This document shows positions 1-8,616 of a stretch of 64,000 bases of DNA, piece after piece. The notes under the pieces are model-generated. The model ran no database searches, was not told the DNA's origin, and worked only from the letters and a program-made list of their open reading frames with translations. Made by a program: the position numbers and the translations under genes. The DNA lies in the NCBI RefSeq assembly GCF_900111235.1, contig NZ_FOJI01000015.1, positions 1 to 64,000 of the forward strand. The letters run 5' to 3'. Every line of letters begins with the position of its first letter. Position 1 is the stretch's first letter. Source of the stretch: [Clostridium] fimetarium. GTDB lineage: Bacteria; Bacillota; Clostridia; Lachnospirales; Lachnospiraceae.

Positions 1-158
1 AGTATAAAACAATAATTTTATAAATTATTTTATTTCTATCCTTAACCGGTGGAATTTAACCTTACAATATGGAATTTAACTTTTCATTCGACCATTATTG
101 TTGGTTGTTATTATCAATTTTAACTAAAGTATTATTATATTTTTCTTACTATACTTCT
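1..158. other. AT-rich 3' flank of moeB, no gene seen
   Basis: This stretch lies downstream of moeB. It is AT-rich and contains a short direct repeat (tggaatttaac at about 51-61 and 71-81). I see no open reading frame with a ribosome site and no clear terminator. Confidence 0.4.
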
Positions 159-872
159 TCATTTTATTAATCTATGAGCTTCACACAAATCATTCTTTTG
201 AATTTCAACTGTTTCAAAACATCCAGAGATTCCATCATAATTTTGTAATCGTCCATACATGATACCTTCAAGACCTAATAATATTTTTATGCATTCTACT
301 GCTTGTAATGAACCAATTACACCAACAACTGCTCCAATTGCAGGACTTGGTTTTTGCATCTTCGTATTATCATATCCAATGCATTCAAGGCAAGGATAAT
401 TCCTATTAATTGAAAGTACAAAACCATAAAATCCATTAACTCCACCTTCCACCAGCGGAATATCCATTTTCAAACATGCACGATTTACAATTAATCTTGT
501 TTCCACATTATCAACGCAATCTACAACTGCATCAGCTCCCTCAATAATTTTACATATATTGTTTGCGTCTACCTTTTCAGAAATTTGATTGATTTTAATA
601 TTAGAATTGATTTCATTTAATTGTTTTTTGGCAACTTGTACTTTTAGCTTTCCTATGTCTTTTTCCTTATATAAAAATTGCCTATTTAAATTGGATTCAG
701 AAACAATATCATAATCTACTAATGTAATCGTTCCAACTCCTGCGCATGTCAAATAAGTTAATACTGGTGAGGCAAGCCCCCCAGCACCGATTACTACTAC
801 ATTTGATTGCATTAAAGTATTCTGACCACTTTCACCTATATGCTTTATTAAAATCTGACGTTCATATCTCAT
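159..872 (-). CDS. moeB: MoeB/ThiF/HesA-family adenylyltransferase
   Basis: An E1-like enzyme of about 237 residues that would adenylate the C-terminal Gly of a MoaD-type sulfur carrier using ATP, in the cytoplasm. Visible are the Rossmann nucleotide loop GAGGLASP (about 29-36), the NLNRQFL ATP-binding segment (61-67) and the DCVDN segment (118-122). A zinc half-site CLEC lies at 161-164. The usual second CxxC near the C-terminus is replaced by CEAH (230-233), a possible CxxH ligand pair. I chose the ATG at 870-872 because GAGGAAAA sits six bases upstream; the in-frame ATG at 882-884 has no good ribosome site and abuts a 12-bp repeat array. It is the last gene of the tungsten-cofactor operon, after moaD. 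A ThiF role is possible in principle, but no thiamine genes are nearby. Confidence 0.88.
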   Translation of the reverse strand: MRYERQILIKHIGESGQNTLMQSNVVVIGAGGLASPVLTYLTCAGVGTITLVDYDIVSESNLNRQFLYKEKDIGKLKVQVAKKQLNEINSNIKINQISEKVDANNICKIIEGADAVVDCVDNVETRLIVNRACLKMDIPLVEGGVNGFYGFVLSINRNYPCLECIGYDNTKMQKPSPAIGAVVGVIGSLQAVECIKILLGLEGIMYGRLQNYDGISGCFETVEIQKNDLCEAHRLIK

Positions 873-888
873 ACTTTTCCTCATTCCT

Positions 889-996
889 ATGCATCTTTCT
901 ATGCATCTTTCTATGCATCTTTCTGCACATCTTTCTGCACATCTTTCTGCACATCTTTCTGCACATCTTTCTGCACATCTTTCTGCACATCTCTAG
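889..996. repeat. 12-bp tandem repeat array upstream of moeB
   Basis: Three units of atgcatctttct (889-924) are followed by five units of gcacatctttct (925-984) and a partial unit. The array lies between moaD and moeB, and its last base is 17 bases from the moeB start codon, so it is part of the moeB leader. A plus-strand open frame through it is a repeat artefact. Confidence 0.9.
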
Positions 997-1030
997 TTTG
1001 CGTAAGCGTAGTGCAGGCGCGAACCATGAA

Positions 1031-1077
1031 TAAGAATGTGGAGCATTCTTGCAAGCAAATCAAAGATCTGCTTGCTT
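1031..1077. other. Paired small hairpins between moaD and moeB
   Basis: Two adjacent inverted repeats are visible: agaatg/cattct near 1033-1049 and gcaagca/tgcttgc near 1050-1074. They lie in the moaD-moeB gap. Function is unknown; they could slow transcription or protect the mRNA. Confidence 0.35.
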
Positions 1078-1144
1078 CATATTGAAATTCACACTATTTA
1101 GCACTACTCAAAATCATGGATGTAAATGATAAAATCATTCACAC

Positions 1145-1378
1145 TCACCCTCCTCCTACTGGTGGAAACAATGCAATAACATCCCCATCCTTTAAAGATG
1201 TATCTAACTTAGAATGTGCTCCATTAACCAAGCAAATTGCTACCTCTTCATGAGGTATCTGGAAATAATCTAACACTTTCGTTATTGTATTGAATTGGTC
1301 TACTTCTAAACACACAATTTTTTGTCTACCTTCACGAAATGTTGCAAATAATCTTACTTCTATCATATTAATACCCAT
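1145..1378 (-). CDS. moaD: MoaD-type ubiquitin-like sulfur carrier
   Basis: A small beta-grasp protein of about 77 residues ending in PPVGGG. The C-terminal Gly-Gly is the hallmark of MoaD/ThiS carriers, which are adenylated by MoeB, thiocarboxylated, and donate sulfur for the dithiolene of the pterin cofactor. The N-terminus reads MIEVRLFATFREG if the ATG at 1364-1366 is used; the ATG at 1376-1378 or a GTG at 1379-1381 would add a few residues, and none has an excellent ribosome site. The gene sits between aor and moeB behind a terminator-like hairpin. The partner MoaE, needed to form MPT synthase, is not visible in the window. Confidence 0.85.
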   Translation of the reverse strand: MGINMIEVRLFATFREGRQKIVCLEVDQFNTITKVLDYFQIPHEEVAICLVNGAHSKLDTSLKDGDVIALFPPVGGG

Positions 1379-1397
1379 CACTTTCGTAAAAATTTAT

Positions 1398-1457
1398 TTT
1401 AAAAATGCAAGAAGGAATTTTATACAATAGACACTTGCATTAAAATCCTCCCTGCAT
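1398..1457 (-). terminator. Terminator-like hairpin between aor and moaD
   Basis: On the minus strand atgcagggaggatttta (from 1457) can pair imperfectly with taaaattccttcttgcat (to 1405), followed by TTTTTAAAAT. It lies just after the aor stop and before moaD, so it may end or weaken transcription into moaD-moeB. Confidence 0.5.
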
Positions 1458-1498
1458 ATTAAGAATACTTATTTATTCAATTCTACTATTTACAAATA

Positions 1499-3295
1499 TT
1501 ATAACAATCCCAGACGTTCTAAGGTTTCCTGTGTAGGGAATGCATTCTCCCAACCGCGAACTTTATAATATTCTGGTAAGGTAATTGCAATCTGGCTTGT
1601 TTGACCTTCTGAAGGACCATTTTGAATTGGTTCATCTGTTAGTCTCTTTGGCAAATTGTCATCCTCTGGTTTCATCCCAGCGGCCTTATTGAACATACGC
1701 TCAATATTATAAATTCTTTCACCTACTTCTAATAATTCCTCTGGTGAATAATTTGTTCCTGTACCTGCATTCAACATATTTGCATACTCAGGCGCACCTA
1801 TAGCAAATGAAGTAAATAAACATAGTCCCATAGAATCTATTACTGCGGTTAAATCCTGAAAAATCTTTGTCCATAAAGCCTTACCTTCAGTTTTAGTGCG
1901 ATCTAATAGTTCTGGTAAGCCAAGTATTTCTGGTGAAATCATGTATCCACGAACATGACAGCCACCTCTATTACTTGTTGCATAAGTGATACCAATTCCC
2001 TGAATAGCACGGGCATCATATGCAGGCATTTCTTGTTTTTTAACACTCATTGAAAATTCTGGGTGTCCATAATATTCACATAAACGATAAGAGCCATCAG
2101 CCATAAGCTTAGCTAACGGTATATCTGATTCACCCATTCTCTTTGTCCATTCTATTATAGCTTCTGAACTACCCCACTTAAGAGGAACACCTTCACATTC
2201 TTCTTCTTTAATATACCCTTTTTCATATAGTTCCATAGCTGCTGCGATTGTACAAGGTGTAGAAATAGCGTCTAATCCATATTCGTTGCACCAGTAATTA
2301 CCTTCGTTAATAGCATTTAAATCACTAATCCCACAGTTCCCGCCATAAGCCCATAATGGTTCGTATTCAGGTCCACCCACAACTTTACCGTTAAGATTGA
2401 TAACACGGCCACAACCAATCGGACATTTATGACAAAAACTTTGTTTCACAAGATATTTTTCTTTTAAGGTTTCTCCTGAAGTATCATCTGCTTTATCATA
2501 GTAAGATTGCTGCCAGTTATTTGTTGGAAATGCGCCTGTATTATTAATAATATTTACAAGTACTGCTGTTCCATATGTTGGTAATCCACTTCCAGTTACA
2601 CCATTTGCTTTAATTAATTCAAAAGATTTTTTCGTTACTTCCTTTAATGCTTCTGGATCAAACGCTTCTATAGAATTATTTGTTGCAGTAACAGTAATTG
2701 CTTTTAAATTCTTTGATCCCATTACTGCACCTACACCACTACGTCCCGCTGCACGATCTTTATCATTCATAATTGCAGCAAGTAATGATAAATGTTCACC
2801 TGCTGGTCCAATATTTAAAACAGAACATTTTTCATGTACTTTTTTTAATTCTTCATCAATTTCTTCACTCTTCATACCTACATAATCTTGTGCAGACAAT
2901 AGTTCGATTTTATCATCGACAATATTAATATATGTAGGAGTTTTGGCTTTTCCTTCAACTATTATGGCATCCCATCCTGCATACTTTAGTTTTGCTCCCC
3001 AAACGCCGCCTGAGTTAGAGCTAGCTATCATACCAGTCAACGGTGACTTTGTTACTACCATAAAACGACCTGTAGTTGGAGCTTTCGTTCCTGTCATTGC
3101 TCCTGTAATATAAACTAATTTGTTTTGTTCTGACAAAGGGTCAACTGTAGCAATTCCTTCATCATAAATCATTTTAGTTCCAAGGCCTCTACCACCAATA
3201 AACTTCTTGGCTAAATCAATATCAAGTTTTTCTACTTTAATTTCTCCATTTGATAGGTTAATACGTGCTGTCTTTCCATTATACGCTGTTTGCAT
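1499..3295 (-). CDS. aor: Tungsten-dependent aldehyde:ferredoxin oxidoreductase
   Basis: This 598-residue protein matches the AOR family, which oxidises aldehydes to acids (or reduces acids) with ferredoxin, using a tungsten bis-pterin and one [4Fe-4S] cluster. The cluster ligands are visible as CHKCPIGC (C288, C291, C295) and C492, at or within two residues of the positions in the archaeal prototype. The N-terminal domain has GGRGLGTK (34-41) and the GRFMVVTKSPLTG segment, and the pterin-binding DRAAGRSGVGAVMGSKNLKA segment is at about 180-199. The ATG is preceded by AAAGGGTGG. Its place inside a tungstate-import and pterin operon strongly supports tungsten as the metal. The in-vivo aldehyde cannot be told from sequence. 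Confidence 0.95.
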   Translation of the reverse strand: MQTAYNGKTARINLSNGEIKVEKLDIDLAKKFIGGRGLGTKMIYDEGIATVDPLSEQNKLVYITGAMTGTKAPTTGRFMVVTKSPLTGMIASSNSGGVWGAKLKYAGWDAIIVEGKAKTPTYINIVDDKIELLSAQDYVGMKSEEIDEELKKVHEKCSVLNIGPAGEHLSLLAAIMNDKDRAAGRSGVGAVMGSKNLKAITVTATNNSIEAFDPEALKEVTKKSFELIKANGVTGSGLPTYGTAVLVNIINNTGAFPTNNWQQSYYDKADDTSGETLKEKYLVKQSFCHKCPIGCGRVINLNGKVVGGPEYEPLWAYGGNCGISDLNAINEGNYWCNEYGLDAISTPCTIAAAMELYEKGYIKEEECEGVPLKWGSSEAIIEWTKRMGESDIPLAKLMADGSYRLCEYYGHPEFSMSVKKQEMPAYDARAIQGIGITYATSNRGGCHVRGYMISPEILGLPELLDRTKTEGKALWTKIFQDLTAVIDSMGLCLFTSFAIGAPEYANMLNAGTGTNYSPEELLEVGERIYNIERMFNKAAGMKPEDDNLPKRLTDEPIQNGPSEGQTSQIAITLPEYYKVRGWENAFPTQETLERLGLL

Positions 3296-3575
3296 AAAAA
3301 ACCACCCTTTCTTTAATTAAAATGATTACATAAATAAAATGTGCTTTCACTTGTAATATATAGAAAAGGAGTCCTTTCCAAATGCGGGAGGCACTAATTC
3401 TTAGGTTAATACCCAATGATTTTATCTACTCAAGATAAAACTCGGATCCTTTTACTTATCATACTTCTTTTTGTTAGATTATTCAATACAATAAGCCGAA
3501 TTATTATATATTTATTCGTGTTTTTAGTTGTTTTTGTAAATTTATGGTATTTTCTAATTATTTCCAAACAAAGCA
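3296..3575. other. Gap between MOSC gene and aor, no gene assigned
   Basis: About 280 bases separate the MOSC gene stop and the aor start. The right part has plus-strand open frames without ribosome sites and very hydrophobic, low-complexity products. A G+C-richer patch lies at about 3366-3395 and could carry aor-specific regulation, but I could not fit a Moco/Tuco riboswitch to it. Confidence 0.35.
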
Positions 3576-4028
3576 TTAATTATTATCATCAATATATATT
3601 CTGTCACCGAGTTGAATATTTCCAGAAATAATAACTTTGGCAAATTTTGAACTTGTTTTTAATTGACATATTTGATTTTTCTGCGCTAACTTGCACTCGG
3701 AAAAACATCGTTTAGAAATTGATGATATTTCGATACTTGTATGATTTGTTTTCAAAATATTGCCTTCTTTTAGTAATGAATAATCTAATCCTTGGGTCAC
3801 AATATTTTCATGATATCTTGAAAAGCATAAACCTTCTGATTCCTGACCTACTATCCAGTTTTTAGCTTCTTGCATAATTAATGCTACTTGTTTTTCACCG
3901 CCCAAACAATGACAATCTCCAACAATTCCTTTTCCTGCTACAAGTTCTAGCGATTGAACATTTTCAAATGGCAATTCTTTTTTTCTTTGTAAATGAAGCA
4001 TTTCTATATATCCTGATCCTAAATGCAA
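3576..4028 (-). CDS. MOSC-domain protein
   Basis: A stand-alone MOSC domain of about 150 residues. MOSC domains occur at the C-terminus of molybdenum cofactor sulfurases and in YiiM-like proteins, where a conserved Cys handles sulfur or pterin-bound metal. Visible are KGIVGDCHCLGGEKQVALI (about 33-51), the N-terminal core segment, and SKRCFSECKLAQ (about 105-116) carrying the conserved Cys. The start is a TTG with GAGG seven bases upstream. It lies between the MoeA-PBP fusion and aor, suggesting a step in delivering or trimming the tungsten cofactor; the exact reaction is inference. Confidence 0.82.
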   Translation of the reverse strand: MHLGSGYIEMLHLQRKKELPFENVQSLELVAGKGIVGDCHCLGGEKQVALIMQEAKNWIVGQESEGLCFSRYHENIVTQGLDYSLLKEGNILKTNHTSIEISSISKRCFSECKLAQKNQICQLKTSSKFAKVIISGNIQLGDRIYIDDNN

Positions 4029-4041
4029 TTGATTACCTCAC

Positions 4042-5961
4042 TTATATGATTTCCTCATCCATATAGCATAATTTTCCTGACTGAGAATATTCATAACCTC
4101 CAAATTTATCTAAACAAACGTGAAATTCATCACTTTTTAATATATTAATAAATGTAATAACTTCAGGAAGTTTTAAATGTTTTACTGGTATAGCAAAATC
4201 ATATTCCTCCTGTCCTATTTCTATAAAATCTAATTGCATCGCCTTAGCTGCTGCAAAGATTCCCATACCTGCATCTGCACTTCCACTCGACACAAGTGCT
4301 GCAACTGCCATATGCGTTGCTGATTCTCTATCATAACCGGGGATTTCTAAACTATCAATTCCTGCTTGTTTAAGCTTATAATCGAATAATACTCTTGTTC
4401 CAGCTCCTCTTTGCCTATTTACATAACGACATTTTTTTAAATCTGATATATCTTTTAAATTCAACGGATTACCTTTTTGTACAATTAGTCCCTGAATACG
4501 TTTTACTCCTTTAATTAAAGCCATAGGCTCTTCAAACATTTTCTTTATATATGGCATATTATATATCCCTGTAGCTTCATCTAGTAGATGCGTAGGTGCA
4601 ATATGTGCCTCACCTCTTTTTAGCGCCATAAGTCCACCCATACTCCCAATATGAGTACTTGAAAGATAATTACCGGGATAATTTGATGACATCAAATCTG
4701 AAATGAGGTCAAGTATTAAGTCATGACTGCCAATAGCTACTATGGTATGTCTAATTTCTTGCAAACTTCTGTATAATTCTACTTTAACAATTTCTCCAGC
4801 CTCTACTCCCTCACAATTTTGCTCAATCACACAAAATCCGTCAGCTCGTACAAGACTCATTGCAGCACCTGCACCTCTTGCAAGTGGCGAAGCAACTAAT
4901 TTATCTCCAACCTGGCCTACCTTTACTCTCACATATTCCTTATGTTTAAGAGATGATATCATTCTTTTCGATATCACTGCATCTACAACATTATTATCAC
5001 TAGTAGGTTCCCCTGTCATCAACGACATAACCGGTTTTACAAAGTTTTCAAAATCTATATACGCTGATACAGGATAACCTGGAAGTCCTATAACTGGCTT
5101 CCCCTTTACAATTGCTAATATAACCGGTTTTCCTGGCTTAATAGCAACTCCATGTATAAGTACTTCACCAAGTTCACGTAGAATATGGACTGTGAAATCT
5201 TCTGTTCCTGCACTTGATCCCGCATTTACAATTACCATATCGAACTTATTAACTGCCTCTTCGATCGCAGTTTTGATTTTATTATAATCATCCTCAATTG
5301 GTGGGAATCTATATGCAGTTCCTCCATAAGATGTTACCATAGCTTCAAACATCCTTGAATTTGATTCAATTATATCTCCATCTTTTGGTGTTTGGGTTGG
5401 CTCTATTATTTCTGTTCCAGTAGGAAAAATTCCAATTTCTGGACGTTTCACTACATTTATTTTAATAATACCGCCAGAAAATAATACACCTATATCGATA
5501 GGGCGTATTTTATGCAAGCTAGGTAATAGCATTTCCCCGGTGACAATGTCTTCACCAATAGGTCTAATATGCTGCCATCCCGTTGCCGCCTCTATTATTT
5601 GAACAGTATCATCATCAATTTCAATAACATCTTCTGCCATAATAACTGCATCATATGGAAAATTGATTGGATCTCCAGTGTCAACCACTATAAAATCTTT
5701 ATTTTTTTTCAATGTAAGAGGAGTTCTTTCTGATGCTCCCTTTGTATCTGTTGAAATTACGGCTATTCCATCCATCGCTGCGGCATTAAATAAAGGTGAT
5801 GAACACCCTGCATAAACAGCTTCTTTTAGTATTCTTCCCAAGCTTTTTTCTACTGGTAATTCCTCATATTGCATTTTTAATATTGATTTAAATGCATCCG
5901 TATAAATAGAAAGTGCTTCTTCCAACGGTGTGTTTTTCAAATACAAGTTTCTTTTCCCCAT
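4042..5961 (-). CDS. MoeA fused to a periplasmic-binding-like domain
   Basis: A 639-residue two-domain protein. Residues 1-400 are a full MoeA/molybdopterin molybdotransferase: MDGIAVIS near 65-72, TGDPI, PTGTEII, the NAGSSAGTEDF loop and GLPGYPVSA. Residues about 405-639 resemble the substrate-binding-like domain often found fused to MoeA or to LysR-type HTHs (SSTHIGSMGGLMALKRGE, RQRGAGTRVLFDYKL, AVAALVSSGSADAGMG). The second domain probably senses or holds a metal oxyanion or cofactor form while the MoeA part inserts metal into adenylylated pterin. It follows a separate complete moeA in the same operon, so the two may be metal- or enzyme-specific. AAAGG lies seven bases before the ATG. Confidence 0.9.
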   Translation of the reverse strand: MGKRNLYLKNTPLEEALSIYTDAFKSILKMQYEELPVEKSLGRILKEAVYAGCSSPLFNAAAMDGIAVISTDTKGASERTPLTLKKNKDFIVVDTGDPINFPYDAVIMAEDVIEIDDDTVQIIEAATGWQHIRPIGEDIVTGEMLLPSLHKIRPIDIGVLFSGGIIKINVVKRPEIGIFPTGTEIIEPTQTPKDGDIIESNSRMFEAMVTSYGGTAYRFPPIEDDYNKIKTAIEEAVNKFDMVIVNAGSSAGTEDFTVHILRELGEVLIHGVAIKPGKPVILAIVKGKPVIGLPGYPVSAYIDFENFVKPVMSLMTGEPTSDNNVVDAVISKRMISSLKHKEYVRVKVGQVGDKLVASPLARGAGAAMSLVRADGFCVIEQNCEGVEAGEIVKVELYRSLQEIRHTIVAIGSHDLILDLISDLMSSNYPGNYLSSTHIGSMGGLMALKRGEAHIAPTHLLDEATGIYNMPYIKKMFEEPMALIKGVKRIQGLIVQKGNPLNLKDISDLKKCRYVNRQRGAGTRVLFDYKLKQAGIDSLEIPGYDRESATHMAVAALVSSGSADAGMGIFAAAKAMQLDFIEIGQEEYDFAIPVKHLKLPEVITFINILKSDEFHVCLDKFGGYEYSQSGKLCYMDEEII

Positions 5962-5979
5962 AGCTCTATACCTTTCAAT

Positions 5980-7209
5980 TTAGATATAAAAGACTTCAAC
6001 AATTTCGTCTTTTTTTAATCCTTCTTTATTCTGATCAATTAATATATAGCCATCAGCTCTAGTCATAGTAGTTATTAAACCAGACTTTCCAAGTATTGGC
6101 TCTGCATAAAATTCATTTTCCTGCTTTATCAGTCTAACCAACTGGCAAGTTACTTTTCCGGGCGCACCTGCAAGATTTGTTATCATTTTAGCGAAATTAG
6201 ATCTCATATAAGTTTGATTCGTAATATGTTTCCATAACCAACTAACCAGTAGTTCAAATACCAATACCGCTGCCACTGGGTGTCCTGGCAAACCGACTAG
6301 TAACACTTTATCATTCTCATCATAACCTAAAATAGTAGGTTTTCCAGGTTTGAGTGCTAAACCATGTGTAAAAGATCCATGGCTTGCTACTTCATCAATA
6401 ATCTTCTTAGTTGCATCTTTTTTACCTTGAGAGCTTCCACCAGATAAAATAACAATATCACTTACTTGCATTGCTTCAATAATCGCTTTCTTTAGTTCCC
6501 TCTCATCATCTGCAATAACACATGTATTTAACACTTCTAATCCATGCTTGATAGCTTGGGCATAGAGTAAATATGAATTAATATCTCTGATTTTCCCAAA
6601 AGGTGGAATAGTATCTGGTGCAACAAGTTCATCCCCTGTTGATATAATCGTTATTTTCCAAGGTTTATATACCTCTATTTCTGTAATACCCAGACAAGCA
6701 AGTGCTCCAATTTCCTGTGGACGAATTTGTGTTCCTTTTTTTATTACCAGTTCACCTTTATTAATGTCTTCTCCTGCTAAAACTATATTTTTCCCAATTG
6801 CTGTTGAACTATATACGGCAATTTGATTACTGCTAAATAATTCGCAGTATTCAACCATTACCATTGCATCTGCTCCTATTGGAATCATTCCACCAGTTGG
6901 AACATATGCACATTCACCGGCTTGTATTTCTTTTTTTGCCGGAGTACCCATAACAACCTCATCAACAATTTCTAAAAATATAGGTAAACTTTCTGAAGCT
7001 CCTGCTGTATCCTTCGATAAGACAGCATAACCATCTACAATTGATCTTCGAAACTCTGGTACCTGTTCTTGTGAAATAATATCTTGTGCAAGTATGTAAC
7101 CTTGAGATTCAAGTAAATTTTTAAATACAGTATCTATATTTTTATTTTGCAGAACATTTAACATATTTTCCCTTGCGGAAGTAATCGAATCTACTTTTAA
7201 TAATTCCAT
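5980..7209 (-). CDS. moeA: MoeA molybdopterin metal-transferase
   Basis: A 409-residue MoeA of normal length that ligates molybdate or tungstate to adenylylated molybdopterin. Family landmarks include RRSIVDGYAVLSKDT (about 54-68), AGEDI near 144, STGDELV (about 192-198), LSGGSSQGKKD (about 253-263) and GLPGHPVAAVLVFE (about 303-316). It lies directly downstream of tupC and 18 bases upstream of the MoeA-PBP fusion. Linkage to tungstate import and an AOR suggests it works with tungsten; sequence alone does not fix metal choice. Confidence 0.93.
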   Translation of the reverse strand: MELLKVDSITSARENMLNVLQNKNIDTVFKNLLESQGYILAQDIISQEQVPEFRRSIVDGYAVLSKDTAGASESLPIFLEIVDEVVMGTPAKKEIQAGECAYVPTGGMIPIGADAMVMVEYCELFSSNQIAVYSSTAIGKNIVLAGEDINKGELVIKKGTQIRPQEIGALACLGITEIEVYKPWKITIISTGDELVAPDTIPPFGKIRDINSYLLYAQAIKHGLEVLNTCVIADDERELKKAIIEAMQVSDIVILSGGSSQGKKDATKKIIDEVASHGSFTHGLALKPGKPTILGYDENDKVLLVGLPGHPVAAVLVFELLVSWLWKHITNQTYMRSNFAKMITNLAGAPGKVTCQLVRLIKQENEFYAEPILGKSGLITTMTRADGYILIDQNKEGLKKDEIVEVFYI

Positions 7210-7233
7210 AAAATATCATTACCTTTCTTATGT

Positions 7234-7920
7234 TCAATTTCCTACTACCATATAGTTTTGCAGGTATTTCCTAATTATAGAATTTTGAGGATTAGAGAAA
7301 ACCTCTTTTGGTATTCCAGATTGTAGAATCGTTCCAGCTTCCATAAAATGTACAACATCACATATATTATAAATGTGTGCAAGTTGATGGCTAACTATAA
7401 TCCATGTAATTGGTTCTTTCAATTGAATTTCGGAAATTATTTGCTCAAATAGCGCAACACTGTCTGGATCTAAATTTGCCATAGTTTCATCAATAAGAAC
7501 TACTTTGGGTTTGAAAATTAATGATCTTGCAAAAGAAAGTTTTTGGCGTTCACCACTTGATAGACTTGGAGCATATTGTTTTTCTTTGCCCGATAATCCA
7601 CATTTGCTAATCCACTCGGCAATTTCATCTTTTGAAAGTATCATTTTCCTAATTTTTAATGGATAAATCAAATTGTTGTATACAGTATCATGAAGCATAT
7701 ATGGTCTCTGAGTTGTTATTGTAATATCTTGCATTGTATGTGGTCCATAGTCTACCACGCCTAAATCTGGTTTAAGTAATCCAGCAATTATTTTCACAAG
7801 TGTAGATTTTCCACATCCATTGTTTCCTACTATACCATGAATTTTTTGATCTTCTAATTCAAAATCTTTTATATTTAAATGAAAGTCTTTATAACTTTTT
7901 TCACACTCAATAATTTTCAT
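7234..7920 (-). CDS. tupC: Tungstate ABC transporter ATPase TupC
   Basis: An ABC ATPase of about 228 residues powering oxyanion import with TupB and TupA. Visible are Walker A GNNGCGKST (about 29-37), the Q-loop TTQRPY, signature LSSGERQKLSFARS (about 121-134), Walker B VVLIDETMANLD (Glu then Thr instead of the usual Glu-Pro) and the switch His in VSHQ. It lacks the C-terminal regulatory domain of ModC. I prefer the ATG at 7918-7920; a GTG at 7930-7932 would add four residues but has AGAAGG only one base upstream. The gene overlaps the end of tupB, which implies translational coupling. Confidence 0.88.
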   Translation of the reverse strand: MKIIECEKSYKDFHLNIKDFELEDQKIHGIVGNNGCGKSTLVKIIAGLLKPDLGVVDYGPHTMQDITITTQRPYMLHDTVYNNLIYPLKIRKMILSKDEIAEWISKCGLSGKEKQYAPSLSSGERQKLSFARSLIFKPKVVLIDETMANLDPDSVALFEQIISEIQLKEPITWIIVSHQLAHIYNICDVVHFMEAGTILQSGIPKEVFSNPQNSIIRKYLQNYMVVGN

Positions 7921-8593
7921 TCTTATCTTCACACCTTCTAAGTATATCTACTATGCACTGAATTATAAAAGAAATTAATAGTAACATTACCCCTAAAGTA
8001 ATGGCTTCGCTATAATCACCTCTATTTCTCATTAATGATATTGCTGTTGTCATTGTTCTAGTTTTGTATTGTATATTACCACCTACAATCATTACTGCAC
8101 CAACTTCACTAATGGATCGACCAAAACCTGTGACAATAATAAAATATAAATCATTTTTCATTTCTTTTAATAGTAAAAAAAAGGTTTGCCGCCTGTTTGC
8201 GCCCATACTTTTTGCAAAATTTCTAACTTGTGGTGCTATATTTCTTGAAGTTGTATACGACATACCACTAATAATAGGTGTTATAATTACCACCTGTGCA
8301 ATGATCATAGCTTCAAATGTAAATAGTAAATTAAAACTACCAAACCATCCTTTTCTCATTAATAGTAAATACACAAGCAATCCAGCAACTACGGGCGGTA
8401 AACCCATTAAGGTTCTATTAATTCTTATTATAATTCCTTTTCCAAAGAAGTCTGTCTTTTCAAGAAGCATACCAAATGGTATGCCAAGCAAAGTAGAAAC
8501 AAATGTAGAACAAACAGCTAATTTAATTGTTAATGAAATAATATCGAAAATTTCTTGATTTATTTCAAATCCAATACTTTGCAAAAAACCCAT
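7907..8593 (-). CDS. tupB: Tungstate ABC transporter permease TupB
   Basis: A permease of 228 residues with about five membrane segments and a binding-protein-dependent transport fold. The EAA-type cytoplasmic loop that docks the ATPase is at about 129-147 (SMGANRRQTFFLLLKEM), followed by GFGRSISEVGAVMIVGGN, typical of TupB/WtpB/ModB proteins. GAGGAG lies nine bases before the ATG. It sits between tupA and tupC, and its end overlaps tupC. The TupA type of binding protein beside it argues for tungstate rather than molybdate. Confidence 0.9.
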   Translation of the reverse strand: MGFLQSIGFEINQEIFDIISLTIKLAVCSTFVSTLLGIPFGMLLEKTDFFGKGIIIRINRTLMGLPPVVAGLLVYLLLMRKGWFGSFNLLFTFEAMIIAQVVIITPIISGMSYTTSRNIAPQVRNFAKSMGANRRQTFFLLLKEMKNDLYFIIVTGFGRSISEVGAVMIVGGNIQYKTRTMTTAISLMRNRGDYSEAITLGVMLLLISFIIQCIVDILRRCEDKNENY

Positions 8594-8616
8594 AAAGGTA
8601 TGCTCCTCTTGTCATT

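Noticed and set aside
746-1033. Plus-strand open frame with repeated Phe-Leu-His-Ile
   Set aside because: It is antisense to moeB, has no ribosome site and is produced by the 12-bp repeat array.
3360-3420. Possible Moco/Tuco riboswitch upstream of aor
   Set aside because: A G+C-richer patch is present, but I could not match the long conserved helices of the Moco RNA motif.
3416-3631. Plus-strand 71-residue open frame between MOSC gene and aor
   Set aside because: Low-complexity hydrophobic product, no good ribosome site, overlaps the MOSC gene end on the other strand.
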